A DNA stretch of 64,000 nucleotides, taken from positions 43,873 to 107,872 of the forward strand of contig CBDFGT010000040.1 in the NCBI GenBank assembly GCA_965247225.1. Reading direction: 5' to 3'. Numbering within the stretch: position 1 is the first letter of the stretch; each line of letters opens with the position of its first letter. This document shows, in pieces, positions 17,839 to 26,477 of this stretch. The notes beneath the pieces were generated by a model. That model did not search any database. It was given only the letters and a program-made list of their open reading frames with translations, and was not told the DNA's origin. The stretch comes from CBDFGT01 sp965247225. GTDB taxonomy: Bacteria; Pseudomonadota; Alphaproteobacteria; Rhizobiales; Rhizobiaceae. Both the position numbers and the translations under genes were made by a program.

Positions 17839-18999
17839 TCAGATGAGCAAACTGTCCAGCGGCTTGACGGACAGGCTCTGCGGGAACACCATATTGCCGA
17901 GTGCCTGTTCATCAAGGCCAAGATGATCGCGCAGCGCACCCTTGAAGACTGATCGCAGATCGGTGGTGGGCATCAGGTCGCGCTCGTCGAGCAATGCAGC
18001 CTTGCCAAGGCCCGGCCAGTCCGCAATCACCCGGCCACCGTTCACGGCACCACCCACCATAAACGCCACGGTGCCGGTACCGTGGTCAGTTCCTTGTGTG
18101 CCATTCATGCTGGCGGTGCGGCCAAACTCTGTGGCAATTACCACAACTGTTTCCTTCCACGCATCTCCAAGCGCATCGCGCAATATACCCAGCCCCGCGT
18201 CGAACTCGGCAAGAACTGCGCCGAGATTGCCGCCGGTCGGCTGCTCGTCCGAATGGGTATCCCAGCCGTCCAGATCGATACTGCCGATGCGCGGACCATC
18301 CGGATCATTGAACAATCGGGCCACCATTTGCATGCCGGCGGAAAAATCGGATTGTGCTTTCTGTCCACCCTTTCCCGTCTGTTCACCGGCAATTCTGTCA
18401 AGGGAAAGCCCCCTTGAAAAACTGTCAGCCAGAAACGGGTCCGTGGCCTTGTAAAGCGCCAGCAATCGCGCACGCGCATCCTGCGGCATTTTCCTTGTAG
18501 CCCCGCTGGACCAGGAAAGCGTCGAAGCCGGACCGCGCATGAGCAGGGGAATGGTTGGTGCAATCACCAGCCCGCCTTTCACCTGCCCCGCACTGGCAAC
18601 CTGTGTCATCGCCCGGTTCAGCCAGCCGCTTTTGTAATCCCCGGTTGACGGCAATCCGCTTTCCAGCACATCCTGGCCATCGAAATGCGAACGCTGGCGG
18701 TAAGGGCTTGCAACAGCATGTACAATCAGGGCCTCGCCCTTGCGGTACATGTCAAGAAAACGCGGCAGCCGGGGATTGAGAATATAGCCATTGCCAAGAT
18801 CGTGACCGGGTTCACTGCCGTTGGCACCAAGCACCAGACCCGCACGGATCTTTTCAAAATCAGGATCAAAGGCCGGTTCAACAACCGACAGGCCATCCAT
18901 GCCGCCACGCAGGATCACCGTGAGGAACCGCGGATCACGCTGCCGGGCCGCACTGGCAAACCGGGGCACCCCGGACCAGGCGACAAAGGCACCGGCCAA
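17839..18999 (-). CDS. DUF1501 protein, 5' end missing
   Basis: About 386 residues of a DUF1501 protein (alkaline-phosphatase-like fold, usually Tat-exported). Visible are ILRGGMDGLSVVEP near the N-terminus, SHFDGQDVLESGL, IDLDGWDTHSDEQ, VIATEFGRTASMNGTQGTDHG and a C-terminal DLRSVFKGALRDHLG. The expected Tat signal start (an SRR-type motif) is lacking: the frame picks up at GRTLAGAFVAWSGVPRFASAA with no ATG. The TTG at 18999 is only a guess; the frame stays open upstream through the neighbouring hydrolase gene. Its usual upstream partner, a DUF1800 gene, is absent. The first codons appear to have been replaced when the sequence to the right joined here. Confidence 0.7.
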   Translation of the reverse strand: MAGAFVAWSGVPRFASAARQRDPRFLTVILRGGMDGLSVVEPAFDPDFEKIRAGLVLGANGSEPGHDLGNGYILNPRLPRFLDMYRKGEALIVHAVASPYRQRSHFDGQDVLESGLPSTGDYKSGWLNRAMTQVASAGQVKGGLVIAPTIPLLMRGPASTLSWSSGATRKMPQDARARLLALYKATDPFLADSFSRGLSLDRIAGEQTGKGGQKAQSDFSAGMQMVARLFNDPDGPRIGSIDLDGWDTHSDEQPTGGNLGAVLAEFDAGLGILRDALGDAWKETVVVIATEFGRTASMNGTQGTDHGTGTVAFMVGGAVNGGRVIADWPGLGKAALLDERDLMPTTDLRSVFKGALRDHLGLDEQALGNMVFPQSLSVKPLDSLLI

Positions 19000-19051
19000 C
19001 GTTCGCCCGCATGCACTTTCGGCCCGGTTACCGACTGGTGAGCCGCACAGG

Positions 19052-20191
19052 CTAACCCAAAGCCTTGATAACACTGCGGAACATGGCCATCGCGGCATAT
19101 TCGAGCGGGCGGGAAACCGGCTGGTCCTGCGCCGACTGCAGGATGATGGTTGTGGCATTGGCCGGGTCGATCCAGATCCACTGGCCATGGATGCCGATGG
19201 CGGCGAATTCGCCCATTCCGGTTTCGTACCAGAACGAACGGTAGGAACCACCGGGAAACAGGCTGTCCTGATCGCCGCGTGCCCAGGTTTCGCGGCTGCC
19301 GTTCCAAAGGTCCGCCACCCAGGTTTCGCTGACCAGACCCTTGCCCCTTTGCCGGATGAGGTCGCCGAAACGCGCCAGATCTCGCGGGGTGATCGACATG
19401 CCGCCAGCGGTGCGCGGGCTGCCGACGCGATCAACCGTGATGAATGCATCGCCATGCGCACCCATCGGTATCCATATGTATTCACTGAGCATTTCCGATA
19501 CACGTTTTCCCGATGCGGTCTCCAGCACAGCGCCGATCATGTCGGTATTGGGCGAATAATAGCGGTGGATGACACCATGCTCTTCGTTGCGTTTCGCGAT
19601 GGTGCAGAGGAACGTCTTGAGGTCGGTTGACGGGTGTTTCAGGTCTTCCGGGTTCCAGCTGGTCGAGCGCCGGTAGCGGTCAAAACCGCCGGTGTTGTCG
19701 AGATAGTCCTCGTTGAAATCAAGCGCCACCTCCATGTCGAGCACCTGGCGGACGGTGGCATCGCCATAGGCGGAACCCTTTGATTCCGGTATGTATTTCG
19801 CCACCAAGTCGGTCGGGGACAATTGGCCTTTGTCAGTCAGAATGCCCGCGAGAATGCCGGTGACGGATTTCGAAACCGAAAAGCAAAGGTGTGGTTTCAG
19901 CCGGTCGCAAGTCGGCGCATGCCACTCGGCGACAAATTCGCCATCGCGCATGACGATGAAGGAATCGGCTTTGGATGAAACCAGAAAGTCCTCCAGTTTC
20001 AACGGTTTGCCGTTCTCATCTTCAATGGGCAGTGATGCGAGTTTGCCAAGCGGAACCGTCGGACTCTCGGACCGTGCCGTGCCCTTGATGATGGCCGAGG
20101 GCACGATTTCCTGGACGTTCTGGAATGTCCAGCGGGCGTAAGGTGGCGTGCGCCAGTTGCCGAGATTGATGTCGGATCGCTTGAAGCTCAT
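19052..20191 (-). CDS. Serine hydrolase of the beta-lactamase/NylB family
   Basis: A 379-residue cytoplasmic serine hydrolase with class C beta-lactamase-like fold. The catalytic SxxK is Ser105-Val-Ser-Lys108 in FSVSKSVTG. The Tyr motif is YYSPNTD at about 211-217, and the third motif region is IGIHGQWIWID. The pattern resembles 6-aminohexanoate-dimer hydrolase (NylB) and related amide or ester hydrolases, not true beta-lactamases; no signal peptide is present. It overlaps the N-carbamoylputrescine amidase gene by 4 bases and belongs to the polyamine cluster, so an amide of a polyamine is a possible substrate (inference). Confidence 0.82.
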   Translation of the reverse strand: MSFKRSDINLGNWRTPPYARWTFQNVQEIVPSAIIKGTARSESPTVPLGKLASLPIEDENGKPLKLEDFLVSSKADSFIVMRDGEFVAEWHAPTCDRLKPHLCFSVSKSVTGILAGILTDKGQLSPTDLVAKYIPESKGSAYGDATVRQVLDMEVALDFNEDYLDNTGGFDRYRRSTSWNPEDLKHPSTDLKTFLCTIAKRNEEHGVIHRYYSPNTDMIGAVLETASGKRVSEMLSEYIWIPMGAHGDAFITVDRVGSPRTAGGMSITPRDLARFGDLIRQRGKGLVSETWVADLWNGSRETWARGDQDSLFPGGSYRSFWYETGMGEFAAIGIHGQWIWIDPANATTIILQSAQDQPVSRPLEYAAMAMFRSVIKALG

Positions 20192-21072
20192 GTGTTTCCA
20201 TCCGCACTCAAGAGTACGCCGTAAAGGTCCGGCCTGCGGTCACGGAAAAGTCCCCATGCCGCACGGGTTGCCGCGAGTTTTTTCCTGTCAAATGAAGCAG
20301 TTAACACGCATTCACCTGTGCGCGGACCATTGGCTGTCAAGACTCCGTCGGGACCGGCAATGAAGGACGAACCATAGTAGGTCTGGTTTTTGCCGGCCAC
20401 CACTTCCGTGCCGATCCGGTTGGCGGCAATGACCGGCATCATGTTGGCGCCGGCATGGCCGCGCATGACAGTGCGCCAATGTTCCATCGAATCGAAATCC
20501 GGCTGGCCGGGTTCGGAACCAATGGCGGTTGGATAGAGCAGGAACTCTGCACCCAGCAGCGCCATGGCACGGGCTGCTTCCGGAAACCATTGGTCCCAAC
20601 AAATGCCGACACCGACCTTGCCGTACTGCGTACTCCAGACCTTGAAGCCGCTATCCCCTTGACGGAAATAGTATTTTTCACTGTAGCCCGGACCGTCGGG
20701 AATATGTGATTTGCGGTAGTTGCCGAGAATCGAACCGTCGGCATCGACCATCACGACCGTGTTGTAATACGCTTGGCCGGCGCGTTCGAAAATCGATACC
20801 GGGACCACGACTTGAAGCTCCTTGCAGAGCGCCTGAAAGGCCTTGACCGCCGGATTGTCTTCGATGGCTGTGGCGCGTCCGAAATGTTCGGGGTTCTGCT
20901 CCTGGCAGAAATAATGCCCCTCGAACAATTCCTGCACGCAGATGATCTGCGCACCCTTTGCCGCTGCTTCGCGCACCAGGCGCACAGCATTGGAAATGTT
21001 TTCCGAAACACTGTCAGAGCATTCAAATTGCACTGCCGCTACGGTGACGGACGTGTTGGCGAATGTAGGCAT
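20188..21072 (-). CDS. aguB: N-carbamoylputrescine amidase (first copy)
   Basis: A 294-residue nitrilase-superfamily amidase. The catalytic triad is Glu48 (VQELFEGHYFC), Lys121 (YRKSHIPDGPGY) and Cys158 (GVGICWDQWFPEAAR). The ELFEGxYFC and RKSHIPDGPGYxEKYYF segments are diagnostic for N-carbamoylputrescine amidase, which hydrolyses N-carbamoylputrescine to putrescine, CO2 and ammonia after agmatine deiminase. A second copy lies at 38834-39724. Its gene overlaps the serine hydrolase start by 4 bases. Confidence 0.92.
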   Translation of the reverse strand: MPTFANTSVTVAAVQFECSDSVSENISNAVRLVREAAAKGAQIICVQELFEGHYFCQEQNPEHFGRATAIEDNPAVKAFQALCKELQVVVPVSIFERAGQAYYNTVVMVDADGSILGNYRKSHIPDGPGYSEKYYFRQGDSGFKVWSTQYGKVGVGICWDQWFPEAARAMALLGAEFLLYPTAIGSEPGQPDFDSMEHWRTVMRGHAGANMMPVIAANRIGTEVVAGKNQTYYGSSFIAGPDGVLTANGPRTGECVLTASFDRKKLAATRAAWGLFRDRRPDLYGVLLSADGNT

Positions 21073-21388
21073 ATCAGTTCAAACCACGCTGGAATGATGC
21101 AGAACGTTTGTTGGCGCAGCGTTGACGGCCTGCTGCGAAGCATTGCCCGCGCCGCGAATGCAATGTCGGGTACGCGGTGAAATGATGCGGCCGCAATGGC
21201 CCGGCATCGTTGGGCAATGCCGTAAACAGCATGGAGCACCCCGATGCTGATGGTTCCATCACCGTTCACGCCATTTCAGACAGCGTTCGCCGGACAGTGA
21301 CCAAACGGCCAAATTGGCATTGCGTACATCCGGCATATTTTTGAACAAACTTGGGGCATGATTGAACACATGTGGAAACACCATTGCC
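21073..21388. promoter_or_regulatory. Intergenic region upstream of the first aguB
   Basis: About 316 bases between the deacetylase stop and the aguB start, on the same strand, so a separate promoter for aguB and the hydrolase is likely. A short dyad GCCAA-A-TTGGC lies at 21308-21318. No terminator was found. Confidence 0.4.
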
Positions 21389-22420
21389 TCAGCGTCCCTC
21401 GAACCCTGTGAGCACCCCGACCGCGTTGATGCCGATCTCTTCGACAGCGTAGCCGCCTTCCTGCACAAACAGGGTTGGCAAATTCAGCTTCGCTATGCGG
21501 GCACCGATCAGCGGATAATGCTCGCTCTTCAGCTTGAAGCGCGAGATCGGGTCCTTTTCAAATGTGTCAACGCCGAGCGATACAAGGACGACATCCGGTT
21601 TGTAAGCTGCAAGTTTCCGACAGCCGTCTTCCAGGCTGGCATTCCACTCGTCCCACGTGGTGCCGAACGGCATTGGGTAATTCAAATTGAACCCTTCGCC
21701 GGCACCGGTTCCCACTTCATCCTTGTGGCCAAGAAAATAGGGGTATTCCTGCATCGGGTCGGCATGCAGATTGATCACCTGCACATCATTGCGGGCATAG
21801 AACATTTCCTGCGTGCCATTGCCGTGGTGATAGTCCACATCAAGGATGGAAACGCGCTTGGCGCCTTGGTCCAGAAACCATTGCGCCGCCACCGCGACAT
21901 TGTTGATGTAGCAATAGCCACCCATGAAACCGGCGCCGGCATGGTGACCCGGCGGGCGGCAAAGCGCGTAGGCGGCGCTCTGGCCTTCCTTCACCAAACG
22001 CGCGGCGGTCAAGGCCACATCGTGGGACGACTTGATGGCGTCCCAGGTTCCGGAAACGAAGCCGATGCCGGCATCGAACGAATAATAGCCGAGCATGCCG
22101 TCAATGAAATCCGGCCGCTTGTCGCCGCGCAATCCGCGGGTCGGCCATGTGAAGGGCAGGGCCGTTCCCGTGCGCCCTTCGGCAGTCCAGCGATCCCAGA
22201 CGGTCGGGAGAAAGTCGATATAGTCGGGGCGGTGAACCTTCTTTGCGGTATCGAGCGTCCACTCGTCCGGCCCGATGATCTCGCCCAAACCGACGGAGAG
22301 AATGCGGTCGTGGATGTACCTGGCGCGGGACGGCTTTTCGAAGGCCGGAACAATGGCACCGGCGACGAGTTCAACCTGATTGGAATGACCGAGATGGCGC
22401 GGCGAGAAGACGGTTTTCAT
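21389..22420 (-). CDS. Acetylpolyamine amidohydrolase (HDAC family)
   Basis: A 343-residue zinc deacetylase of the histone-deacetylase superfamily. Zinc and catalytic residues are in place: RPPGHHA with the His159-His160 dyad, DVDYHHGNG with Asp196 and His198, LVSLGVDTFEKDP for the third ligand, and the transition-state Tyr in GGYAVEEIG. The N-terminal FSPRHLGHS and the overall length match bacterial acetylpolyamine amidohydrolase (AphA), which removes acetyl from acetylputrescine and related polyamines. It sits 62 bases after the PotF gene of the importer, supporting a polyamine substrate. Confidence 0.9.
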   Translation of the reverse strand: MKTVFSPRHLGHSNQVELVAGAIVPAFEKPSRARYIHDRILSVGLGEIIGPDEWTLDTAKKVHRPDYIDFLPTVWDRWTAEGRTGTALPFTWPTRGLRGDKRPDFIDGMLGYYSFDAGIGFVSGTWDAIKSSHDVALTAARLVKEGQSAAYALCRPPGHHAGAGFMGGYCYINNVAVAAQWFLDQGAKRVSILDVDYHHGNGTQEMFYARNDVQVINLHADPMQEYPYFLGHKDEVGTGAGEGFNLNYPMPFGTTWDEWNASLEDGCRKLAAYKPDVVLVSLGVDTFEKDPISRFKLKSEHYPLIGARIAKLNLPTLFVQEGGYAVEEIGINAVGVLTGFEGR

Positions 22421-22482
22421 GAGGATTGTGCCTGGGAAAAGAAATGGCCGCCCAGACGAAAATCCGGGCGGCCGTTGGATGC

Positions 22483-23544
22483 TTACTTCTGAATTTCGGT
22501 CCAGATTTTGGTGTAAATGTCCTGGATGGCGGGATCGCAGAGCTTCATGTTGACAAGATTTGCCTTGGCATGTTCGGCAACCGACAGTTCCGGGGCGCCC
22601 TTCATGTCCGCAGGCATGAAGGCATCGGAACCGGCAATGCCGTTGGCGTACTTGGCGAAAGCCGAGATCATTGCCGCGTTTTCCGGATCCATGATGAAGT
22701 TCTGGAACAGTTTGGCGTTCTCGACGTTCTTGGCATCCTTCAGCACGACCACATTGTCAGACCAGGTGGCAATGCCTTCTTTCGGCTGGGCATAGGCGAA
22801 GTTGGGCTTCTGCAGGCGGGTACGCAGCGAGGAGCCGTTCCAGTCAACCGATGCCGAGAAGTCGCCGGCGATCATCTTGTCGATGGTGCCATACTCCATG
22901 GCAACCCAGTTCTTCTTGGCTTCGACAAGTGTGTCGCGGGCTTTCTTGAGGATTTCTTTGTCGTCCGTGCACAGTTTGCCGCCATTGTAGGCGATGGCTG
23001 CGAAGATGATGTCGTTCATTTCCGGAACAACATTGATCTTGCCCTTCAGCTCTTCCGGCGGATTGAACACGAGGCCCCAGCTGTCCATCGGACCCTTGTA
23101 GATGTCGGTATTGACCGTGATGCCGATCGTGCCGAGCTGCCACGGAACCGAATATTTGCGGCCCGGATCGAATTCCGGATTGGCCCATTCCGGGGCGAGG
23201 TTCTTGGCGTTTTCCATCTGGCCCGGGTTGGTCTCCTGAATGAGACCTTCGGAAATCCACACAGGCAAATGGCTCTGCGAGGGGACGGCAATGTCAAAGC
23301 CCGAACCACCCTGACGGACCTTGGCAAGCGCCGTATCGTTGGAATCATAGTCAGTGATCGTGACTTTGACCTTGTACTTTTCCTCGAACTTCTTGATCAA
23401 CTCGGGGCTGGTGTAATTGCCCCAGTTGTAGATGTTCAGTTCCGCGGTCTTGGCTGGTTCCCCGGGTTTGCCGAGAAAATAGTAGGCCGCACCAGCAGCG
23501 GCGATAGCCGCAATGCCGATGACAAGATATCTGGTTGTGGACAT
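22483..23544 (-). CDS. potF: Putrescine/spermidine-binding protein, PotF type
   Basis: A 353-residue periplasmic solute-binding protein. It begins with an uncleaved-looking or cleavable signal (RYLVIGIAAIAAAGAAYYFL) and then LNIYNWGNYTSPELIKKFEEKY, the PotD/PotF opening. YDSNDTALAKVRQGGSGFDIAVPS and VPWQLGTIGITVN are typical ligand-cleft segments. It delivers polyamines to the PotGHI importer encoded directly upstream on the transcript (14 bases after potI). The last gene of the transport run, it precedes the deacetylase. Confidence 0.92.
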   Translation of the reverse strand: MSTTRYLVIGIAAIAAAGAAYYFLGKPGEPAKTAELNIYNWGNYTSPELIKKFEEKYKVKVTITDYDSNDTALAKVRQGGSGFDIAVPSQSHLPVWISEGLIQETNPGQMENAKNLAPEWANPEFDPGRKYSVPWQLGTIGITVNTDIYKGPMDSWGLVFNPPEELKGKINVVPEMNDIIFAAIAYNGGKLCTDDKEILKKARDTLVEAKKNWVAMEYGTIDKMIAGDFSASVDWNGSSLRTRLQKPNFAYAQPKEGIATWSDNVVVLKDAKNVENAKLFQNFIMDPENAAMISAFAKYANGIAGSDAFMPADMKGAPELSVAEHAKANLVNMKLCDPAIQDIYTKIWTEIQK

Positions 23545-23558
23545 GAGTTTCCCTTTCG

Positions 23559-24356
23559 CTATTTTTTCTTGGTAATGAAGAAAAAGATGGTGACGATGAT
23601 GATCGACAGGCCGAGGAAGACGGTCGAGATCGCATTCATTTCCGGCGTAACAGCACGGCGGATCTGGCCGAGCATGTAGGTCGGCAGCGTGTCCTGCCCG
23701 CCTGATTTGACAAAGTTGGTGATGACGACGTCATCCAGCGATATGACAAACGCCAGCATGAAGCCGGCGATGATGCCCGGCCACAGCAGCGGCAATGTCA
23801 CGTGGCGGAAAGCCTTGACGGGCGTGGCGTAAAGGTCCGCCGCCGCCCGCTCCAGCGTCAGGTCCATGTTCTCCAGCCGGGCGCGGATCGGCAGATAGGC
23901 GAATGGAACACAGAAGGCCGTGTGGGCGGCAACAAGGTAGCCGGTGCCCGAATAGCCGGTCCATATCTTGATGCGCGAGAAGAGGATCAGCAGTGCCACG
24001 GCGGTGACGATTTCCGGCACCATCAAGGGCAGGTTGATGATGGCATATTTCGCCGTCAGACCGCGGTAGCCTTCCGTGCGGGTGGTGGCGATTGCTGCGA
24101 GTGTTGCAGCCGCAGTGGCAATCAGACCGGCCACAATGGCGATCTGCAACGAAAGCAATGTTGCATCAACAACCTGCTGGTTTTTTGCAGCACTCTCGAA
24201 CCACTTCAGCGAAAAGCCGCCCCAAAGCGAGACATTGTCGCTGGCGCTGAAAGCGAAAACCACGAGCACCAGTATCGGCAGATAGAGCGCGACGAAACAG
24301 GCGATGGCAATGGCGGTGAAGCCCGTCTGGCGGCGAATGTCGAACTGTCTAGCCAT
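23559..24356 (-). CDS. potI: Polyamine ABC transporter permease, PotI type
   Basis: A 265-residue inner-membrane permease with about six transmembrane segments. The cytoplasmic EAA-type loop is ERAAADLYATPVKAFRHVTLP, which docks on the ATPase. The start at 24356 (MARQFDIRRQTG) overlaps the potH end by 8 bases and was preferred to an in-frame start 11 codons upstream inside potH. Together with PotH it forms the channel of the putrescine/spermidine importer. Confidence 0.91.
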   Translation of the reverse strand: MARQFDIRRQTGFTAIAIACFVALYLPILVLVVFAFSASDNVSLWGGFSLKWFESAAKNQQVVDATLLSLQIAIVAGLIATAAATLAAIATTRTEGYRGLTAKYAIINLPLMVPEIVTAVALLILFSRIKIWTGYSGTGYLVAAHTAFCVPFAYLPIRARLENMDLTLERAAADLYATPVKAFRHVTLPLLWPGIIAGFMLAFVISLDDVVITNFVKSGGQDTLPTYMLGQIRRAVTPEMNAISTVFLGLSIIIVTIFFFITKKK

Positions 24357-25272
24357 GACCCGCCCCCGACTTCGAAGCGTTGCGCACATAGACGAGCAGG
24401 GCGGCCATGACGATGATCATCATGGTGATTGAAAGGGCAGAACCCAGCGGCCAGTTGCGACCCTGGCCGAACTGCAGTTCGATGAGGTTGCCGAGCATCA
24501 TGCTCTTGCCTCCGCCCAGAACCGACGGCGTGACATAGGCACCGAGCGAGGGGATGAAGACCAGGATGGACCCGGCGATGATGCCGGGTTTGACCAGCGG
24601 AATGATGATCCTGCGCAGCACCTGAAACGGCTTGGCGTAGAGATCATAGCCGGCTTCCACCAGCCGGAAATCCAGCTTTTCCATCGAGGCATAAAGCGGC
24701 AGCACCATCAGCGGCAGGTAGACATAGGTCATGCCGATGAGAATGGCGGCATCAGTGAACAGGATCTGCAGCGGCTTGTCGATGAAACCGGATTTGATGA
24801 GCAGCGTGTTCACCAGGCCTTCATTGCGGACAATGACGAAGATCGCGAAGGTACGGATGAGAAGGTTGGTCCAGAACGGGATGGTGATGAGGAACAGCCA
24901 CAGGTCGCGGGTTTTTTCCGGGCGGGTCGATATGAAATAGGCGGTCGGGAAGCCGACAATCAGGGTGAGGATCGTGGTGGCCAGAGACAATTTTACCGAG
25001 CGCAGGAAGATCGAAACATGCGCATCGGCAACGGCCAGCGTGTCATCGAAAATGTCGCGCTGCATGAACACGCCGACCCATCCATCCAGCGAAAACTGCG
25101 GCAGGACATCGCCGTAGGGCGCCGCCTTCATGAACGAATAGGCCAATACGATCAGCAGTGGCCCGGCGGCGGCCGCAAAGATGATGAAAAGAGCCGGTGC
25201 CGACAGGAGCCAGCGATTGCGAATGTCGCGCTTTTGTTCGGCCTTGATGATGTCCGCAGCGCTTGTCATCAT
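24349..25272 (-). CDS. potH: Polyamine ABC transporter permease, PotH type
   Basis: A 307-residue inner-membrane permease with about six transmembrane segments. The long periplasmic insert after segment 1 (WVGVFMQRDIFDDTLAVADAHV) and the coupling loop EAGYDLYAKPFQVLRRIIIP are typical of PotB/PotH. It abuts potG by a one-base overlap and overlaps potI, so the three are tightly coupled. Confidence 0.92.
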   Translation of the reverse strand: MMTSAADIIKAEQKRDIRNRWLLSAPALFIIFAAAAGPLLIVLAYSFMKAAPYGDVLPQFSLDGWVGVFMQRDIFDDTLAVADAHVSIFLRSVKLSLATTILTLIVGFPTAYFISTRPEKTRDLWLFLITIPFWTNLLIRTFAIFVIVRNEGLVNTLLIKSGFIDKPLQILFTDAAILIGMTYVYLPLMVLPLYASMEKLDFRLVEAGYDLYAKPFQVLRRIIIPLVKPGIIAGSILVFIPSLGAYVTPSVLGGGKSMMLGNLIELQFGQGRNWPLGSALSITMMIIVMAALLVYVRNASKSGAGHG

Positions 25273-26363
25273 CAGCCCCGAAGCACGCGGGCGGCATTGC
25301 CGGCCACCTGGATACCGACAATATCACCGATACTGAGGCCTCCGGCTTGATGCGGTTTGTTCTGCTCGCGAATTGTGAACGTGGCACCGCCCGGCAGGGT
25401 GATGTGATAGTGCGTATCCGTGCCGAAGTAGACGATGTTGGAAAGCTTGCCGGCGAGATCCGACTTCGAACCTTTGGACACGATGGAGGCATGTTCAGGC
25501 CGCAGTACGACAGTGACCGGCGAAGACGTATCAACACCCTCAGGCACGGTTGCCCTGATCGATCCGCCGCCATTGAGGGCAACATCGGCACTTCCGTTTG
25601 CGACCTTGCCGACCGTGCCTGTAAGGAAATTGGTCTCGCCGATGAAATCGGCAACGAAGCGGTTGACCGGTTCGTCATAAATCTCGCGCGGGGCGCCAAT
25701 CTGCTGGATTTTGCCGGCCGACATGACGGCGATGCGATCCGACATGGTCAGCGCTTCTTCCTGGTCATGCGTGACGAAGATGAATGTGATGCCGGTTTCC
25801 GACTGCAGGCGTTTCAGTTCGATCTGCATGTCCTTGCGCAGCTTGTAATCAAGCGCCGACAGCGGTTCATCAAGGAGAAGGACTTTCGGCTGCGGGGCAA
25901 GCGCGCGGGCAAGTGCCACGCGCTGCTGCTGGCCGCCGGAAATCTGGCTGGTCTTGCGATTTGCCATCGGCTCCATTTTGACAAGCTTGAGCATGGTCGC
26001 AACACGCGCATCGATCTCCGCCTTCGGCTTGCCGAGCATCAACAGGCCAAAGCCTATGTTCTCCGCGACTGTCATGTGCGGAAACAGGGCGTAGGACTGG
26101 AAAACCGTGTTGATCGGCCGCTCGAACGGAGGCATGGCGGCAATGTTGTTGCCGTAGAGCAGGATGTCGCCGGATGTCGGAAACTCGAACCCGGCAATCA
26201 GCCGCAGCAATGTTGTCTTGCCGCAGCCCGATGGCCCGAGGAGGGTGAAAAACTCGTTCTGGCGTATGGAAACAGACGTGTCATCAACCGCAGCAAAGGC
26301 CTCAGCCCCGCTGCCGAAAACTTTTGAAACGCCGCGAATATCGATCGCGTGTTGTTCAGACAA
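25272..26363 (-). CDS. potG: Polyamine ABC transporter ATPase, PotG type
   Basis: A 363-residue ABC ATPase of the PotA/PotG group. Walker A is GPSGCGKTT at about 40-48, the signature is ISGGQQQRVALARAL, Walker B is VLLLDEPLSALD, and the switch His is in IFVTHDQEEAL. The C-terminal about 120 residues form the TOBE regulatory domain typical of polyamine and CUT1-like importers. It energises PotH-PotI uptake of polyamines delivered by PotF. It is the first gene of the potGHIF run. Confidence 0.94.
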   Translation of the reverse strand: MSEQHAIDIRGVSKVFGSGAEAFAAVDDTSVSIRQNEFFTLLGPSGCGKTTLLRLIAGFEFPTSGDILLYGNNIAAMPPFERPINTVFQSYALFPHMTVAENIGFGLLMLGKPKAEIDARVATMLKLVKMEPMANRKTSQISGGQQQRVALARALAPQPKVLLLDEPLSALDYKLRKDMQIELKRLQSETGITFIFVTHDQEEALTMSDRIAVMSAGKIQQIGAPREIYDEPVNRFVADFIGETNFLTGTVGKVANGSADVALNGGGSIRATVPEGVDTSSPVTVVLRPEHASIVSKGSKSDLAGKLSNIVYFGTDTHYHITLPGGATFTIREQNKPHQAGGLSIGDIVGIQVAGNAARVLRG

Positions 26364-26477
26364 TTCCGACGCACTCCCCTCAAGTCATGTTTTTATCGGT
26401 GGTGGAATTGGCGCAAGGTCACCATGCCGCAACGGGATTGGCAATCCCGAAAAGCGACATGCCGGTCGATTTTTTGA

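Noticed and set aside
19020..19050. Possible attachment-site copy of the tRNA-Thr 3' end
   Set aside because: Only short interrupted words match, so it is not convincing as a direct repeat.
19052..20191. Calling the serine hydrolase a beta-lactamase resistance gene
   Set aside because: It has no export signal, and its motifs fit NylB-like amide hydrolases better.
21389..22420. Reading of the HDAC-family protein as a true histone deacetylase
   Set aside because: Bacterial context and the polyamine neighbours favour acetylpolyamine substrates.
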